Below, piece by piece: positions 36,849 to 46,444 of a stretch of 64,000 nt of DNA. Position 1 is the first letter of the stretch; the number at the start of each line of letters is the position of its first letter. The notes below the pieces were generated by a model. The model had not been told where the DNA came from, made no database searches, and saw nothing but the letters and a program-made list of their open reading frames with translations. Where the stretch lies: positions 1 through 64,000 of the forward strand of contig CAMYLZ010000025.1 of assembly GCA_947259375.1 (NCBI GenBank), in the 5' to 3' direction. The position numbers and the translations under genes are program-made. The stretch comes from an uncultured Parvularculaceae bacterium. GTDB taxonomy: Bacteria; Pseudomonadota; Alphaproteobacteria; Caulobacterales; Parvularculaceae.

Positions 36849-37484
36849 ATGACGCAAACGCTGACAATCGTCGATCATCCGCTGATCAAGCACAAGCTGA
36901 CTATTTTGCGCAATAAAGAGACGCCGACAGCGCATTTTCGTCAGGTTCTGCGCGAGATTTCTTTCGTTCTCGGCTGCGAGACGACGAAAGACCTGGCGCT
37001 TGGCGAGATCGAGATTGAAACGCCGCTGGAGAAGATTTCCGCGCCTTATCTGGAAGGTAAGAAGCTGTGCCTTGTCTCGATCCTGCGCGCCGGCAACGGC
37101 CTTATTGAAGGCCTTTTGGACCTTATTCCCTCTGCACGGGTCGGTCATGTCGGGCTTTACCGCGATCATGAGACGCTTGAAGCGGTGAAATATTATTTCA
37201 ACATGCCGGAAGATCTGAGCGAACGTCAGGTGATCATGGTCGATCCGATGCTCGCCACCGGCAATAGCGCAATCGCCGCTGCGGACGAGCTTAAAAAGGC
37301 CGGCGCGAGACAGATCAAGTTCTTGTGCCTCGTCGCAGCGCCTGAGGGCGTGGAGCAGTTTTCCAAGGCGCATCCCGATATTCCGGTCATCACTGCGGCG
37401 CTCGACCGCGAGCTCAATGACAAGGGCTATATCCTGCCGGGCCTGGGCGACGCCGGCGACCGGATTTACGGCACCAAGAGTTAG
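36849..37484 (+). CDS. upp: Uracil phosphoribosyltransferase
   Basis: 211 residues. It makes UMP from uracil and PRPP. The PRPP loop is [17 protein letters not shown], and the uracil-binding C-terminal segment [17 protein letters not shown] is intact. The ATG at 36849 ([12 protein letters not shown]) has GAGGGG upstream and the family N-terminus; in-frame ATGs at 36801 and 36825 would add residues with no family match. It is divergent from cytosine deaminase (salvage pair), and its stop overlaps that of ccmE. Confidence 0.96.
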   Translation: MTQTLTIVDHPLIKHKLTILRNKETPTAHFRQVLREISFVLGCETTKDLALGEIEIETPLEKISAPYLEGKKLCLVSILRAGNGLIEGLLDLIPSARVGHVGLYRDHETLEAVKYYFNMPEDLSERQVIMVDPMLATGNSAIAAADELKKAGARQIKFLCLVAAPEGVEQFSKAHPDIPVITAALDRELNDKGYILPGLGDAGDRIYGTKS

Positions 37485-37933
37485 TTCGCAGGCGGAATGT
37501 AAGCGGGATCCGCCGCTTCATGCGAAATGCCTTCGAGCTCTTTCGGTATGTAATTCTCGTCATGCTTGGCGAGAATGGTCTTTGCGTGGAAGACGCCTTC
37601 TTCGTCAAATGCGCCTTGCGCGATGACGCCCTGACCCTCGCGAAAGAGATCAGGAACGATCCCCGCATAAGCGACCGGCAGGGTGGCGTCGCCATCGGTG
37701 ACGCGGAACGTGATCTCTAGCCCGTCGCCATGAACGAGGCTGCCATTTTGCACCAGCCCGCCAAGGCGAATGCGCGTATCGGGGCCAAGCCCGGCTTCCG
37801 CTGCTTCGCTCGGTGTGTAGAAATAGGAAATATTGCGCTCAAGCGCTGCGAAAATGAGCCAGGCCGCGCCGCCTAAAAGGACGGCGCCGGCGGCAATGAG
37901 GCCGAGGCGGCGATTGCGATGAACCGGTTTCAT
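37481..37933 (-). CDS. ccmE: Cytochrome c maturation haem chaperone CcmE
   Basis: 150 residues. CcmE is a membrane-anchored periplasmic protein that binds haem covalently and delivers it for cytochrome c assembly. One membrane segment lies at residues 9-29; the OB-fold domain ends with the haem-binding histidine in AKHDENYIP. It faces away from ccmA-D, and its end overlaps upp by four bases (TTAG). The later Ccm genes (ccmF, ccmG, ccmH) are not in the window. Confidence 0.96.
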   Translation of the reverse strand: MKPVHRNRRLGLIAAGAVLLGGAAWLIFAALERNISYFYTPSEAAEAGLGPDTRIRLGGLVQNGSLVHGDGLEITFRVTDGDATLPVAYAGIVPDLFREGQGVIAQGAFDEEGVFHAKTILAKHDENYIPKELEGISHEAADPAYIPPAN

Positions 37934-38070
37934 GGCGGGAATTTAGGCGTTTGCGGTTGTATGTACAAACCCTGCATGGTTGGACGCTTTGTCGCGTAGC
38001 GGTTGCGCCGTCGCGAAAACCCGTCCAAATGCTGCAAGGTTTTGGCGCCGCGTCAGGCGTCGGCGGAGCG

Positions 38071-38706
38071 ATGATGGAGCCTTACGCGCAGCCGATTGGC
38101 TTTGAAGCCGAGAACGCCGGGTGCGACCGCGCTGGCGCGGAGATCGTGCGCGGGGTGACATTCTCATTGAAGCCAGGCGATGCGCTGCAGCTTTTTGGCC
38201 CTAACGGCTCTGGCAAGTCGAGCCTGTTGTCGATGTTTGCCGGGCTGATTGAGCCTGCCGAAGGCACGGTCTCATGGCGGAATGGCCCGGCGCAATCGGC
38301 GGCGCCCTTTCCGGGATCCCTGTTTTTTCTTGGTCATGAGGCCAGCGTAAAGCCGTCTTTGACCGCTAAGGAAAATATCGCCTTCTGGGCTAAGACCTAT
38401 GGTGCCTGGCGCGCGCATGGCAAGCGCGTGGCGGCCGCGCTCGAATTTGTCGGCGCCAATGGGTTTTCACATTTGCGCGCTGGACGATTGTCGGCCGGTC
38501 AGCGCCGCCGGCTCGATATTGCCCGGGCGTTGTTGGCTGAGCGGCCGGTGTGGCTCATGGATGAGCCAACCGCGGCGGTCGATCGCGACGGCATCGATAT
38601 TGTGCGCAAGCTGACGGCGGATCATCGCGCGCGCGGCGGCATTGCTATTATCGCGACGCATGATGATCTGGGGCCCGGTTATCACCGGCTGGAGCTGGGG
38701 CGATGA
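38071..38706 (+). CDS. ccmA: Haem exporter ATP-binding protein CcmA
   Basis: 211 residues from the ATG at 38071 (the next codon is also ATG). It is the ATPase of the CcmABCD complex that releases holo-CcmE. Walker A is GPNGSGKSS, the ABC signature LSAGQRRRLDIARALL, Walker B VWLMDEPTAA, and the H-loop ATHDD. Upstream in-frame starts give a non-ABC extension. It overlaps ccmB by ATGA. Confidence 0.95.
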   Translation: MMEPYAQPIGFEAENAGCDRAGAEIVRGVTFSLKPGDALQLFGPNGSGKSSLLSMFAGLIEPAEGTVSWRNGPAQSAAPFPGSLFFLGHEASVKPSLTAKENIAFWAKTYGAWRAHGKRVAAALEFVGANGFSHLRAGRLSAGQRRRLDIARALLAERPVWLMDEPTAAVDRDGIDIVRKLTADHRARGGIAIIATHDDLGPGYHRLELGR

Positions 38707-39383
38707 TGGGCGGGTTGGCGATCGTCGGGGCGGTGCTGGCGCGCGATCTCAAAATCGCTTTTCGCTCCGGCGGCGGGTGGTTTTACGCGCTTTTCTTTTT
38801 CGCCGTATTTACCGCGCTTGCTGCGATTGCCTTTGGCCCAGCGCTTTCGGCGCTGGCGGCGGCGGCGCCGGCGACGCTTTGGCTGGCGGCGGCGTTGTCG
38901 ATCCAGTTTGCGGCGGCTGGCGTTTTTGAAGACGATTTACGGGACGGTTCCTTGCGGGCGTTCGCGGCGGAGCAGGGCGGGCTTTTCCATTACTGGCTGG
39001 CGAAAGCCGGCGCGCTCGCCCTAACCGCAGCGGCGCCGATGATTATCGCCGCGCCGTTTTTCCTGACCATGCTTGGCGTGCCGTTGGCCGATGGCGCGCG
39101 CGCCGCGCTGATCTTGCTGGCGGGGACGCCGGCGCTGTTGATGATCGCATTGCTGACAGCGGCGCTTGCTGGCGGCTTGCGGGCCGGCGGCTTGTTGGCG
39201 ACGATTATCGCCGCCCCCTTTGCGGCGCCGCCGCTGATTTTCGGTGTCAGCGCCGCCAAGATTGTGATTGCCGGCGGCGGGCTTGTGTCGCCCGAAAGCT
39301 TGATTTTGGGCGCTTTGAGCCTCTTTATGGCGGCGGTGACGCCGGCATTCGCGATTGCCGCATTGCACATCAGTCTTGAATAG
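38703..39383 (+). CDS. ccmB: Haem exporter membrane protein CcmB
   Basis: 226 residues with six predicted membrane helices. It opens LARDLKIAFRSGGGW and continues with the FFAVFTALAAIAFGP segment typical of CcmB; FEDDLRDGSLRAFA is the conserved loop. It forms the transporter part with CcmA. ATGA overlap with ccmA shows coupling. Confidence 0.93.
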   Translation: MMGGLAIVGAVLARDLKIAFRSGGGWFYALFFFAVFTALAAIAFGPALSALAAAAPATLWLAAALSIQFAAAGVFEDDLRDGSLRAFAAEQGGLFHYWLAKAGALALTAAAPMIIAAPFFLTMLGVPLADGARAALILLAGTPALLMIALLTAALAGGLRAGGLLATIIAAPFAAPPLIFGVSAAKIVIAGGGLVSPESLILGALSLFMAAVTPAFAIAALHISLE

Positions 39384-39397
39384 GAGCGTATTTCTCA

Positions 39398-40144
39398 GTG
39401 TGGAGCCGGTTTTCCAATCCAGCGAAATTTGAAGGCCTGGCGCGGGTTGCGGCGCCGGTTGCGATGGGGGTCTTCGCAGTCTGCGCCGCTTATGGTCTGG
39501 TTGCGGGTTTGTTTTTCGCGCCAGCCGAGCAATATCAGGGCGAGTCGGCGCGGATCATGTATGTGCATGTGCCTGCGGCATGGATGGCTATGGCCGCATA
39601 TTCTTTCATTGCACTGATGAGCCTCGTCGCCTTTGTTTGGAGGCACAGCCTCGCCGATATGGCGGCGCGGTCCGCCGCGACGCCGGGTGCGGTGTTTACA
39701 GCGCTTGCGCTATTCACCGGTGCGGTGTGGGGCAAGCCTACCTGGGGTGCATTCTGGGTTTGGGACGCGCGGCTGACCTCGATGTTGCTCCTGCTGTTTG
39801 TCTATTTCGGATATATGGCGGTGTGGCAGGCCGTGCCGGAGCAGGCGCGGGCGGCGCGATTTGCACGCATTCTCGCGCTTGTCGGATTCATCAATATTCC
39901 GATAATCAAGTTCTCTGTTGAATGGTGGAACTCGCTGCACCAGCCGGCGAGTATCATTCGCGCGGACGGGCCGACCATTGATCCAAGCATGTTGTGGCCC
40001 TTGCTTGCGATGATCACCGCCTATACGGCGCTGTTTACCTGGCTCGTCTTTCTCGGCATGCGCGCCGACCTTGCCCGGCAGCGGGCGGAAAAGCGCGTTG
40101 CACGCAAGGCGAGCCGTCCGGTCGCCGCCGTAACGCAAGCATAG
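39398..40144 (+). CDS. ccmC: Haem handling protein CcmC
   Basis: 248 residues, six membrane helices. It presents haem to CcmE. The tryptophan-rich motif appears as WGKPTWGAFWVWDARLTS, and the flanking haem-ligand histidines are in MYVHVPAAWMA and WWNSLHQPAS. The start is a GTG at 39398 with TAGGAG upstream. It follows ccmB after 14 bases. Confidence 0.96.
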   Translation: MWSRFSNPAKFEGLARVAAPVAMGVFAVCAAYGLVAGLFFAPAEQYQGESARIMYVHVPAAWMAMAAYSFIALMSLVAFVWRHSLADMAARSAATPGAVFTALALFTGAVWGKPTWGAFWVWDARLTSMLLLLFVYFGYMAVWQAVPEQARAARFARILALVGFINIPIIKFSVEWWNSLHQPASIIRADGPTIDPSMLWPLLAMITAYTALFTWLVFLGMRADLARQRAEKRVARKASRPVAAVTQA

Positions 40145-40154
40145 GAGCGCATAA

Positions 40155-40298
40155 ATGGATTTTGGTTCCCACACGCCCTATATCGTTGTTGCTTATGGCG
40201 CATCGATTGTTGCGCTGGCCGGCCTGATTGCAATGCGGCTGCGCCGTTTCAAAGCGGCGCAGCGCGGTGAAAGCGAGAATCGAGAGGCCGGGGACTAG
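40155..40298 (+). CDS. ccmD: Haem exporter small subunit CcmD
   Basis: 47 residues, starting MDFGSHTPYIVVAYG, with one membrane helix (about residues 9-27) and a basic tail (RLRRFKAAQRG). Size, sequence style and position right after ccmC identify it. CcmD stabilises the CcmC-CcmE interaction. TAGGAG lies upstream. Its TAG stop shares the CTAG at 40295-40298 with the convergent DsbA-like gene. Confidence 0.9.
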   Translation: MDFGSHTPYIVVAYGASIVALAGLIAMRLRRFKAAQRGESENREAGD

Positions 40299-41143
40299 CC
40301 CGCGGCCTTTTTCGCTTCGGCAATCTTTTGGCGCAGCACATCCGGCTGATAGCCGCTGACGATTTCGATAAACTGGCCATCTACGGATGCGACGATAAAC
40401 GCGGGCGTATAATCGACGCCAAGCGCGCCGGCGAGCGCGTGATTATTCGCAACCATCTCTTCAAGGCGATCATTTTCGATCGCCGCTTCCATTTTTGCAA
40501 CATCAAGGCCCTGCTTGCGGGCGATTTGCTGCACACGTTCTTTGGTAAGAACGCCGGATGCGCCAAGCATGGCGAAATGAAAGTCGAGGAATTTGCCCTG
40601 ATCGCGCGCCGCCAGCGACATTTCCGCCGCGTAGCCGGATTCTTTACGCAGGATAGGCAGTTCGCGAAACACAACTTTCACGTCCTTATCCGAAGCGGTT
40701 ATATTTTTGACGAGACCGGAGGCGCGCTTGCAGTACCCGCAGTGATAATCATAAAGCTCGATGACCGCGACTTTTGCGTTTGCCGGATCCTTGCCGGCGA
40801 TAAAGCTGGTTTGCGGGTCGAGAAGATACTGGATGTTTTCTGCAGCGCTAATGCGAGCGCGCTCTTCGCTGGCGAGGCGCTGGCGTTCGCTATAGCGATT
40901 AACGGCTTCGATAATCACTTCGGGGTTGTCGAGCAGGTAAGCGCGCACGACCTCGCGGATTTCGTCTTCTTCCATTTTCGAGAACGACGTAGCCAGCCGT
41001 TCCGATTCGCTAGGCGCATGAGAAGCAGTCTCGCCTTGTTCCGGCGCGCGGCTTTGCTGCGCTGATGAAAAGCCGACGGCCACGGCTCCAAGAACGAATG
41101 CGCCCGCGAGCGCCGCGCCTATGGCGAGTTTTGCGTTTAACAT
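40295..41143 (-). CDS. DsbA/ScsC-like periplasmic thiol-disulfide protein
   Basis: 282 residues. N-terminal signal or anchor at residues 5-27, then a charged helical region (EIREVVRAYLLDNPEVIIEAVN) like the ScsC_N multimerising segment, then a DsbA thioredoxin fold with the CGYC active site (YDYHCGYCKRA) and the cis-proline segment DYTPAFIV. It probably oxidises or isomerises disulfides in the periplasm. The start ATG at 41143 has AAGAGG upstream. It may serve cytochrome c maturation given its neighbours, but this is inference. Confidence 0.9.
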   Translation of the reverse strand: MLNAKLAIGAALAGAFVLGAVAVGFSSAQQSRAPEQGETASHAPSESERLATSFSKMEEDEIREVVRAYLLDNPEVIIEAVNRYSERQRLASEERARISAAENIQYLLDPQTSFIAGKDPANAKVAVIELYDYHCGYCKRASGLVKNITASDKDVKVVFRELPILRKESGYAAEMSLAARDQGKFLDFHFAMLGASGVLTKERVQQIARKQGLDVAKMEAAIENDRLEEMVANNHALAGALGVDYTPAFIVASVDGQFIEIVSGYQPDVLRQKIAEAKKAAG

Positions 41144-41207
41144 CTTATACCTCTTACCTGTGTTCACGCCTTTTTCGCGGGCGCGGCATCCTTTTGTCGA
41201 TTTAGTG

Positions 41208-42692
41208 TCAGCGCGTTCCGCCGTCGATGACGATCACGGGATCGGGAACATCCGGCGTGGCGTCTTTCTCAGCTTCAGGCTGCGGGGGCAGGGGCTGCGG
41301 TTGGCTTTCCTCGACGCCCTGGGGCAGCGATGCTTCCGCGCCTTCGGGCTGGGTTGCGAGGATAATGTCCGCAGCTTGGCGCCATTCCGGCGAGCCGCGA
41401 TTGAGCCCCGGCATGGCGCGGCGCGCAAAATGATTGGCGTCTGGTTTGGCGCCGGCCTGATAACGCGATTCCGCCGTGGCAAGATTGGCGAGCGGCTCAT
41501 TGCCTTGCGCGCCGTAAACCCGCGCCAGTTCGAACCAGGCGAAACTGTTGTCGCGCTCGAGAATGGTGGCGCGCTTCAACTCTTTTTCCGCTTCCTTTAG
41601 CTGCTCGGGCCCGCCCGCCGACAGCAATGCGCGGCCGAGATTAATTCTGAAAAGCGCGTTGTCAGGGATCAGCGCAATGGAATTGCGGTGCGGTTCGACT
41701 GCTTCCGCCGCGCGCCCATATTCAAAAAGTATCTGGCCTTCAAGTTCGTGATAATAGGGGTTTTCCGGATGCGCATCCGTCAGTATGCGAACCGCTTTAA
41801 GCGCGTTGTCAATGTCCGAATAGCGGTAATAAGCTACCGAGCGTGCATAATGGGCCGGCTCCGATTGGTCCGATAACGGAAACTCGCGCAAGGTGCGGTT
41901 CGGGTCGTGAAGAAAGCCTTTGATCTTCGCCTGGATCAGCCGCAGGCGATGAATTTCTTCAGGCGAATCCCCTTTTTCAAAATATGGAGATGCTTCAGCG
42001 CGGGTCTGCAGCGCCGAAAGGCGCGCATTCGCGAGCGGATGGGTTTGCAGATAGGGGTTAACGCGCCGGCCGGTGATGATCTGCGAGTTGCGGACACGGC
42101 TCCAGATTTCAAGCGCGCCCTTGCTGGAATGGCCGACATTGTCAAGAAAGGTGATGGAGAGCTGGTCGGCAGTCGATTCCTGGCTGCGGCTGTATTTCAA
42201 AAAGTTCGCCGTGCCGACGGTCTGGCCGAGGCCGAGCAGGCCAATGCCGGCGTCGGGCGCGCCAGCGGCGATCGCACCAGCGGCAAGCAACAGGCCGAGA
42301 AGCATCGGCGCGCTGGCGGCGGCGGCGGCATCTTGCGCGCGCACTGAATGGCGTGCTTTGAGGTGTCCGACTTCGTGGGCGAGAACCGCCTCGATTTCAT
42401 TCGGGGTTTCGGCGAAATTGATCAGGCCCGTATTGACCCCGATATAACGCCCGCCGGCGAAGGCGTTGAACGAAGCATCATTGACAATCAGGATTTCGAT
42501 GGAGCTCGGCGGGATATCCGCCACTTCGAGGATTGGGTGCGTGTAGTCTTCGAGAAACTGTTCGATTTCCGCATCGCGCAACAGCGAGATCCCTTGCGCA
42601 TTCGCCGCCGGCGCAGCCAAGGCGGCAAGCGCCGCTGCGGCGCCCGCGAAGGCCCTGCATACTGGATTTCGTCGAATGCCCGGTAACGCCAT
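41208..42692 (-). CDS. Periplasmic M48 metalloprotease with TPR region (BepA-like)
   Basis: 494 residues from the ATG at 42692 (GAGGAAG upstream; another ATG at 42710). A signal peptide ends near ANAQG. The M48 domain holds the zinc motif HEVGHLKARH and the distal glutamate in SQESTADQL. From about residue 285 to 440 are TPR-like helical repeats, followed by a Pro/Gln/Glu-rich tail. It resembles BepA/YfgC, which removes stalled outer-membrane proteins. It lies between rne and the DsbA-like gene, all on the minus strand. Confidence 0.9.
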   Translation of the reverse strand: MALPGIRRNPVCRAFAGAAAALAALAAPAANAQGISLLRDAEIEQFLEDYTHPILEVADIPPSSIEILIVNDASFNAFAGGRYIGVNTGLINFAETPNEIEAVLAHEVGHLKARHSVRAQDAAAAASAPMLLGLLLAAGAIAAGAPDAGIGLLGLGQTVGTANFLKYSRSQESTADQLSITFLDNVGHSSKGALEIWSRVRNSQIITGRRVNPYLQTHPLANARLSALQTRAEASPYFEKGDSPEEIHRLRLIQAKIKGFLHDPNRTLREFPLSDQSEPAHYARSVAYYRYSDIDNALKAVRILTDAHPENPYYHELEGQILFEYGRAAEAVEPHRNSIALIPDNALFRINLGRALLSAGGPEQLKEAEKELKRATILERDNSFAWFELARVYGAQGNEPLANLATAESRYQAGAKPDANHFARRAMPGLNRGSPEWRQAADIILATQPEGAEASLPQGVEESQPQPLPPQPEAEKDATPDVPDPVIVIDGGTR

Positions 42693-42820
42693 CTTCGCTT
42701 CCTCACCCATATCGGCAATTTAGGCAGGCTTTGCGCCGATTTCGAGGCGCCTGCCGGGCGGCGCCGCAATTGTGAGCCGCACCGCCCTTTTAAACGCCGC
42801 ATGAGGCGGGAAACCGTCGC

Positions 42821-45814
42821 TCAGGCGCCCCGGTTCCACCAACCGCGCTTTTTCGGCTTCGGTTTCGCTGGCGGCGCGAGCTCTGATTCAGCTTCCTCCG
42901 TCTCGCCCGTCACGGCTTCCGGATCGCTTGCCGCAGGCTGTTCCGTCGTTTTTTGTTCACCATGGCTTGCGCCATTGGCTTTGGTCGCAGGAGCGGGTTC
43001 GGGCGACATTTGCTCTGCGTCCTCCGCATCGGCCCGATTCTCACCTTGGCTTTCCTGCCCGGCGGCTTGCGGCTCTTCTGCGATCATGTCGCCAGAAGCC
43101 GGCGTCTCGCTGGCGGGTTGTTCGCCGTCAGCAATCTGCGCGCTATCATGCTGCTCATTCGGCGCGCCTTCGCTGACCTCGGCTTGTTCGCCGCGACCGC
43201 GCCGGTTGCGCCGACCGCCGCGGCGACCGCGCCGGCGGCGCTTGCGCGCGCCATCTTCATCGCTATCGCCGTCGCGGGAGCTATCGCTAGCCTGTTTTTC
43301 ATTCGCTTCGACGGCGCCTTCGTCGGCGTCGTCTTCGCTGTCGCTCGTCTCTTCGGCGCGGGCGTCGCGCGACGAGGCGTCTTTGCGCCGGCGGCGGCGG
43401 CGGCGTTTTTTGCGTTCGCCTGTTTGTTCGCCCTGATCGTCAGCGTCGTTATCGTCGGCGGCTTCGGCCGGATCTTCCACTTCGACAAACTCGGTCTGGT
43501 CGGCCTGGATAACCGTCGCCGTCGAAACCCGTTCACGCGGCACGCCGCTTTTTTCCAGTGAGAAATCATCACCGGCTTTTTCGCGGTCGGGAACGATCTC
43601 GACCGAAACGCCTTGTTCGTCCTCAATCCGCTTTAGCCAGTCGCGATGCTGATTAAGGATATAGACGGCGACATCAATCGATGTGTGCACCGTAAGAATG
43701 CCGGCCTTGCCCGCGACCGCTTCGCCTTCGATGGCGCGCAGAATGCGCAAGGCGGCCATTTCCGCGGAGCGGATGACGCCCGCGCCCGTGCAGGTCGGGC
43801 AAGCTTGCGTCGTGCCGTCGACAATGCCAGAGCGGCGTCGTTGGCGCGACATTTCCAACAGGCCGAAATTCGAAATCCGGCCCAGTTGAATGCGCGCGCG
43901 ATCATGCTTGATCGCGTCCTTCAGCGCCTTTTCAACCTTGCGGTTGTTTTTCGGCTCTTCCATATCGATGAAATCGAGCACGATGAGGCCGGCAAGGTCT
44001 CGCAGTCGGAACTGGCGCGCAGCCTCGTAAGCTGCTTCGATATTTGTTTTGAGCGCTGTTTGTTCGATATTGCGCTCACGCGTGGCGCGGCCGGAGTTCA
44101 CGTCGATCGCGACGAGCGCTTCGGTCTGGTGAATGACGATATAGCCGCCGGATTTCAGCCGCACCGTCGGCTGATACATGCCGTCGAGCTGGGTCTCGAC
44201 GCCGTTTTTCAAGAAAATCGGCGCACGTTCCTTATAAGGCTGAACATGCTTGGCGTGGCTTGGCATCAGCATTTTCATGAAGTCTTTCGCTTCACGATAG
44301 CCGGCCTCGCCCTCGACTAGGACTTCGGAAATATCCTTGTCATACAGGTCGCGAATGGCGCGCTTGATGAGGCTTGCTTCCTCATAGATGAGGCAGGGCG
44401 CGATGGATTTTAATGTCAGTGTCCGGATGTTCTCCCACAGGCGTAGAAGATAGTCGTAGTCGCGCTTGATTTCCGTCTTGGTGCGCTTGGCGCCGGCGGT
44501 GCGGATAATCAGCCCCATGCCTTGCGGCACGTCGAGACTGTCGACGACGCGGCGCAGGCGCCGGCGGTCGGTCGAGTGGGGGATCTTGCGAGAGATGCCG
44601 CCGCCGCGTGCGGTATTCGGCATCAAGACGCAATAGCGCCCGGCGAGAGACATGTAAGTGGTCAGCGCCGCGCCCTTATTGCCGCGCTCTTCCTTGACGA
44701 CCTGGATCAGCAGGATTTGCCGGCGCTTGATGACTTCCTGGATCTTGTAATTGCGCAAGAGCTGCGAGCGTTTGCGCTTGGCTTCCTTATAGCGTTCGAA
44801 CAATTCTTGGCGCCGGGCGGCGGGGGACTTCCCGCGCTTTTCATTGTCGGACTTATCGCCCGCATCGTCGGCAGATTCTTCAACGCTTTCTTCGTCATCG
44901 TCGCCTTTTGCGCGAGATTCCGGTTCTTCGCTGCCTGCTTGATCGGCCTGCGCCGATTCGTCGAGGTCTTTGGTCTCGCTGGCGGCATGTATCGCTGCGG
45001 CTTGCGCGGGGCCCTGGTCTTCCTGCTCATCACCGTCGGCGACGCCGGTTTCAGCCGGGTCGTCGGCACCGTCAGCGTCGGATTTTATCGGGGCGTCTTT
45101 CGGTTTTTCTTCGCGCCTGGCTTTGATCGCCGGCGCGTCTTCGACATCGCCGTCGTCTTCGCCGTCTTCTTCCTCTTCTTCTTCTTCTTCAGACGACATT
45201 TCGGCGATCTCGTCAGTCGGATCGTCGTCACCAGCGCGATTGCTGTTGTCGCTCTCGTCACTGGCCTCGTCTTCGCTGGCGTCTTCTTCGGCGGCTTCAA
45301 CGGCTTTGGCGGCGCGCCGGCGGCGCTTGCGCCGGGGTTTTACTTCCCGCTGATCGCTTTCATCCTCTTCGGCGTCACCCTCGTCCCCGTCAAAGCGGGC
45401 CCGCTTGGCGTCGCGAACCTCATCATCGCCATCGTCGTCCGGCCCATCATCATGGTCATCATGGTGATGATCGTCCTCATCCTCGTCGCCGCGTTGCGAA
45501 AGTTCGAGTTCGGCAGCCAGTTCGGCGACTTCCGCTTCAGCCGCCTGCAAAGCTTGCCGGTCGGAAACCGGGATCTGGTAATAATCAGGGTGGATCTCGC
45601 TGAAGGCGAGGAAACCGTGGCGATTGCCGCCATATTCAACGAAAGCGGCCTGCAGGGACGGTTCGACACGGGTTACCCGCGCCAGGTAAATATTGCCTCT
45701 AAGCGGCTTTCGGGCCGCGGATTCGAAGTCGAAATCCTCGACTTTCCCATTGTCCAGCAGCGCGACGCGGACCTCTTCCGGGTGGGCCGCGTCGATCAGC
45801 ATCTTCTTTGTCAT
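42821..45814 (-). CDS. rne: Ribonuclease E
   Basis: 997 residues. It initiates mRNA decay and processes rRNA. The S1 domain is split: it begins near residue 38 (GNIYLARVTRVEPSLQAAFVEYG) and resumes near 365 (RRQILLIQVVKEERGNKGAALTTY), with a ~240-residue insertion (about 105-345) of Asp/Glu-rich and Arg/Lys-rich low complexity. The catalytic DNase I-like part includes VAIDVNSGRATRERNIEQTALKTN split around the metal aspartate, and the Zn-link is CPTCTGAG. The C-terminal ~200 residues alternate acidic and RRRRRRG-type basic clusters, a degradosome-scaffold style. The ATG at 45814 (MTKKML) is preferred to an upstream start. Confidence 0.95.
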   Translation of the reverse strand: MTKKMLIDAAHPEEVRVALLDNGKVEDFDFESAARKPLRGNIYLARVTRVEPSLQAAFVEYGGNRHGFLAFSEIHPDYYQIPVSDRQALQAAEAEVAELAAELELSQRGDEDEDDHHHDDHDDGPDDDGDDEVRDAKRARFDGDEGDAEEDESDQREVKPRRKRRRRAAKAVEAAEEDASEDEASDESDNSNRAGDDDPTDEIAEMSSEEEEEEEEDGEDDGDVEDAPAIKARREEKPKDAPIKSDADGADDPAETGVADGDEQEDQGPAQAAAIHAASETKDLDESAQADQAGSEEPESRAKGDDDEESVEESADDAGDKSDNEKRGKSPAARRQELFERYKEAKRKRSQLLRNYKIQEVIKRRQILLIQVVKEERGNKGAALTTYMSLAGRYCVLMPNTARGGGISRKIPHSTDRRRLRRVVDSLDVPQGMGLIIRTAGAKRTKTEIKRDYDYLLRLWENIRTLTLKSIAPCLIYEEASLIKRAIRDLYDKDISEVLVEGEAGYREAKDFMKMLMPSHAKHVQPYKERAPIFLKNGVETQLDGMYQPTVRLKSGGYIVIHQTEALVAIDVNSGRATRERNIEQTALKTNIEAAYEAARQFRLRDLAGLIVLDFIDMEEPKNNRKVEKALKDAIKHDRARIQLGRISNFGLLEMSRQRRRSGIVDGTTQACPTCTGAGVIRSAEMAALRILRAIEGEAVAGKAGILTVHTSIDVAVYILNQHRDWLKRIEDEQGVSVEIVPDREKAGDDFSLEKSGVPRERVSTATVIQADQTEFVEVEDPAEAADDNDADDQGEQTGERKKRRRRRRRKDASSRDARAEETSDSEDDADEGAVEANEKQASDSSRDGDSDEDGARKRRRRGRRGGRRNRRGRGEQAEVSEGAPNEQHDSAQIADGEQPASETPASGDMIAEEPQAAGQESQGENRADAEDAEQMSPEPAPATKANGASHGEQKTTEQPAASDPEAVTGETEEAESELAPPAKPKPKKRGWWNRGA

Positions 45815-46444
45815 TTTGATAGGCTCCGCAATGCGGGGAATGACCCGGCGCATTGACTAAGTTGGTTCGCTGGAGCGCGGACGCACGCTCACAGCCGCGC
45901 GCCGTTTCGGCGACATCGGTTGGCGTAAAGGCGACCTGTCTCATCAGCGAAAGCTCATTTCCATGCAGGTTCGCGCCTGTCAGCGCGGTCTGCGGTTCAT
46001 TTTTTCCAGCGCGTCCAGCGCCTTTTTGCATTCCGGCGCATCCAGCGCCGCTCGTATTGCTCCTCGCGCGTCCGCCCAAAGGGCCGGTTCCGCGGGCCGG
46101 CGTCAGGAGCTGCCGGCGGTTAAGTTTCTGAAAAAGCGCTATTTCTCACGCTTTCTCGGAAAAATTCCATATGACCTGCCGAGGCAACCTCCAGTAGAAT
46201 CTCCCCTATCGTCTCTCGTAAGGCCTCTTTGCCATGTGGCGGATAGGCAACCCATGCGCAAGTCTTTTCTGAACATGCATGAGCCCGGGGAAAAAGAAAA
46301 CCCGTCAACCCTATCGACTCAGTGTTCCATGGAAAAGTCGACGAATGATTAAGATGGCGTTAACGCTAGTTTATTCAAATTGTGGTTCCTAGATAAACGC
46401 GAACTCACGGGAAAATAGCGCATTTGGGCTTAGTGTGCCCGCCG
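45815..46444. other. Divergent rne / amidase control region
   Basis: About 630 bases with no supported gene; the open frames in it lack family similarity and ribosome sites. RNase E genes often have long leaders for autoregulation, so the left part may be the rne 5' UTR. The right part is AT-rich and carries a CtrA-type box (46349-46364). Confidence 0.5.
46349..46364 (+). promoter_or_regulatory. CtrA-type binding site upstream of amidase gene
   Basis: TTAA-GATGGCG-TTAAC matches the full CtrA consensus TTAA-N7-TTAAC known from alphaproteobacteria. The second half lies in a perfect 10 bp palindrome GCGTTAACGC (46357-46366). It is 80 bases upstream of the probable amidase start, suitable for a cell-cycle-controlled promoter. 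Confidence 0.65.

Noticed and set aside
44522-45856. A 444-codon plus-strand frame antisense to rne
   Set aside because: It is the mirror of the acidic codons of the RNase E insertion (GAC/GAG read as Val/Phe-rich strings), with no ribosome site or family match.
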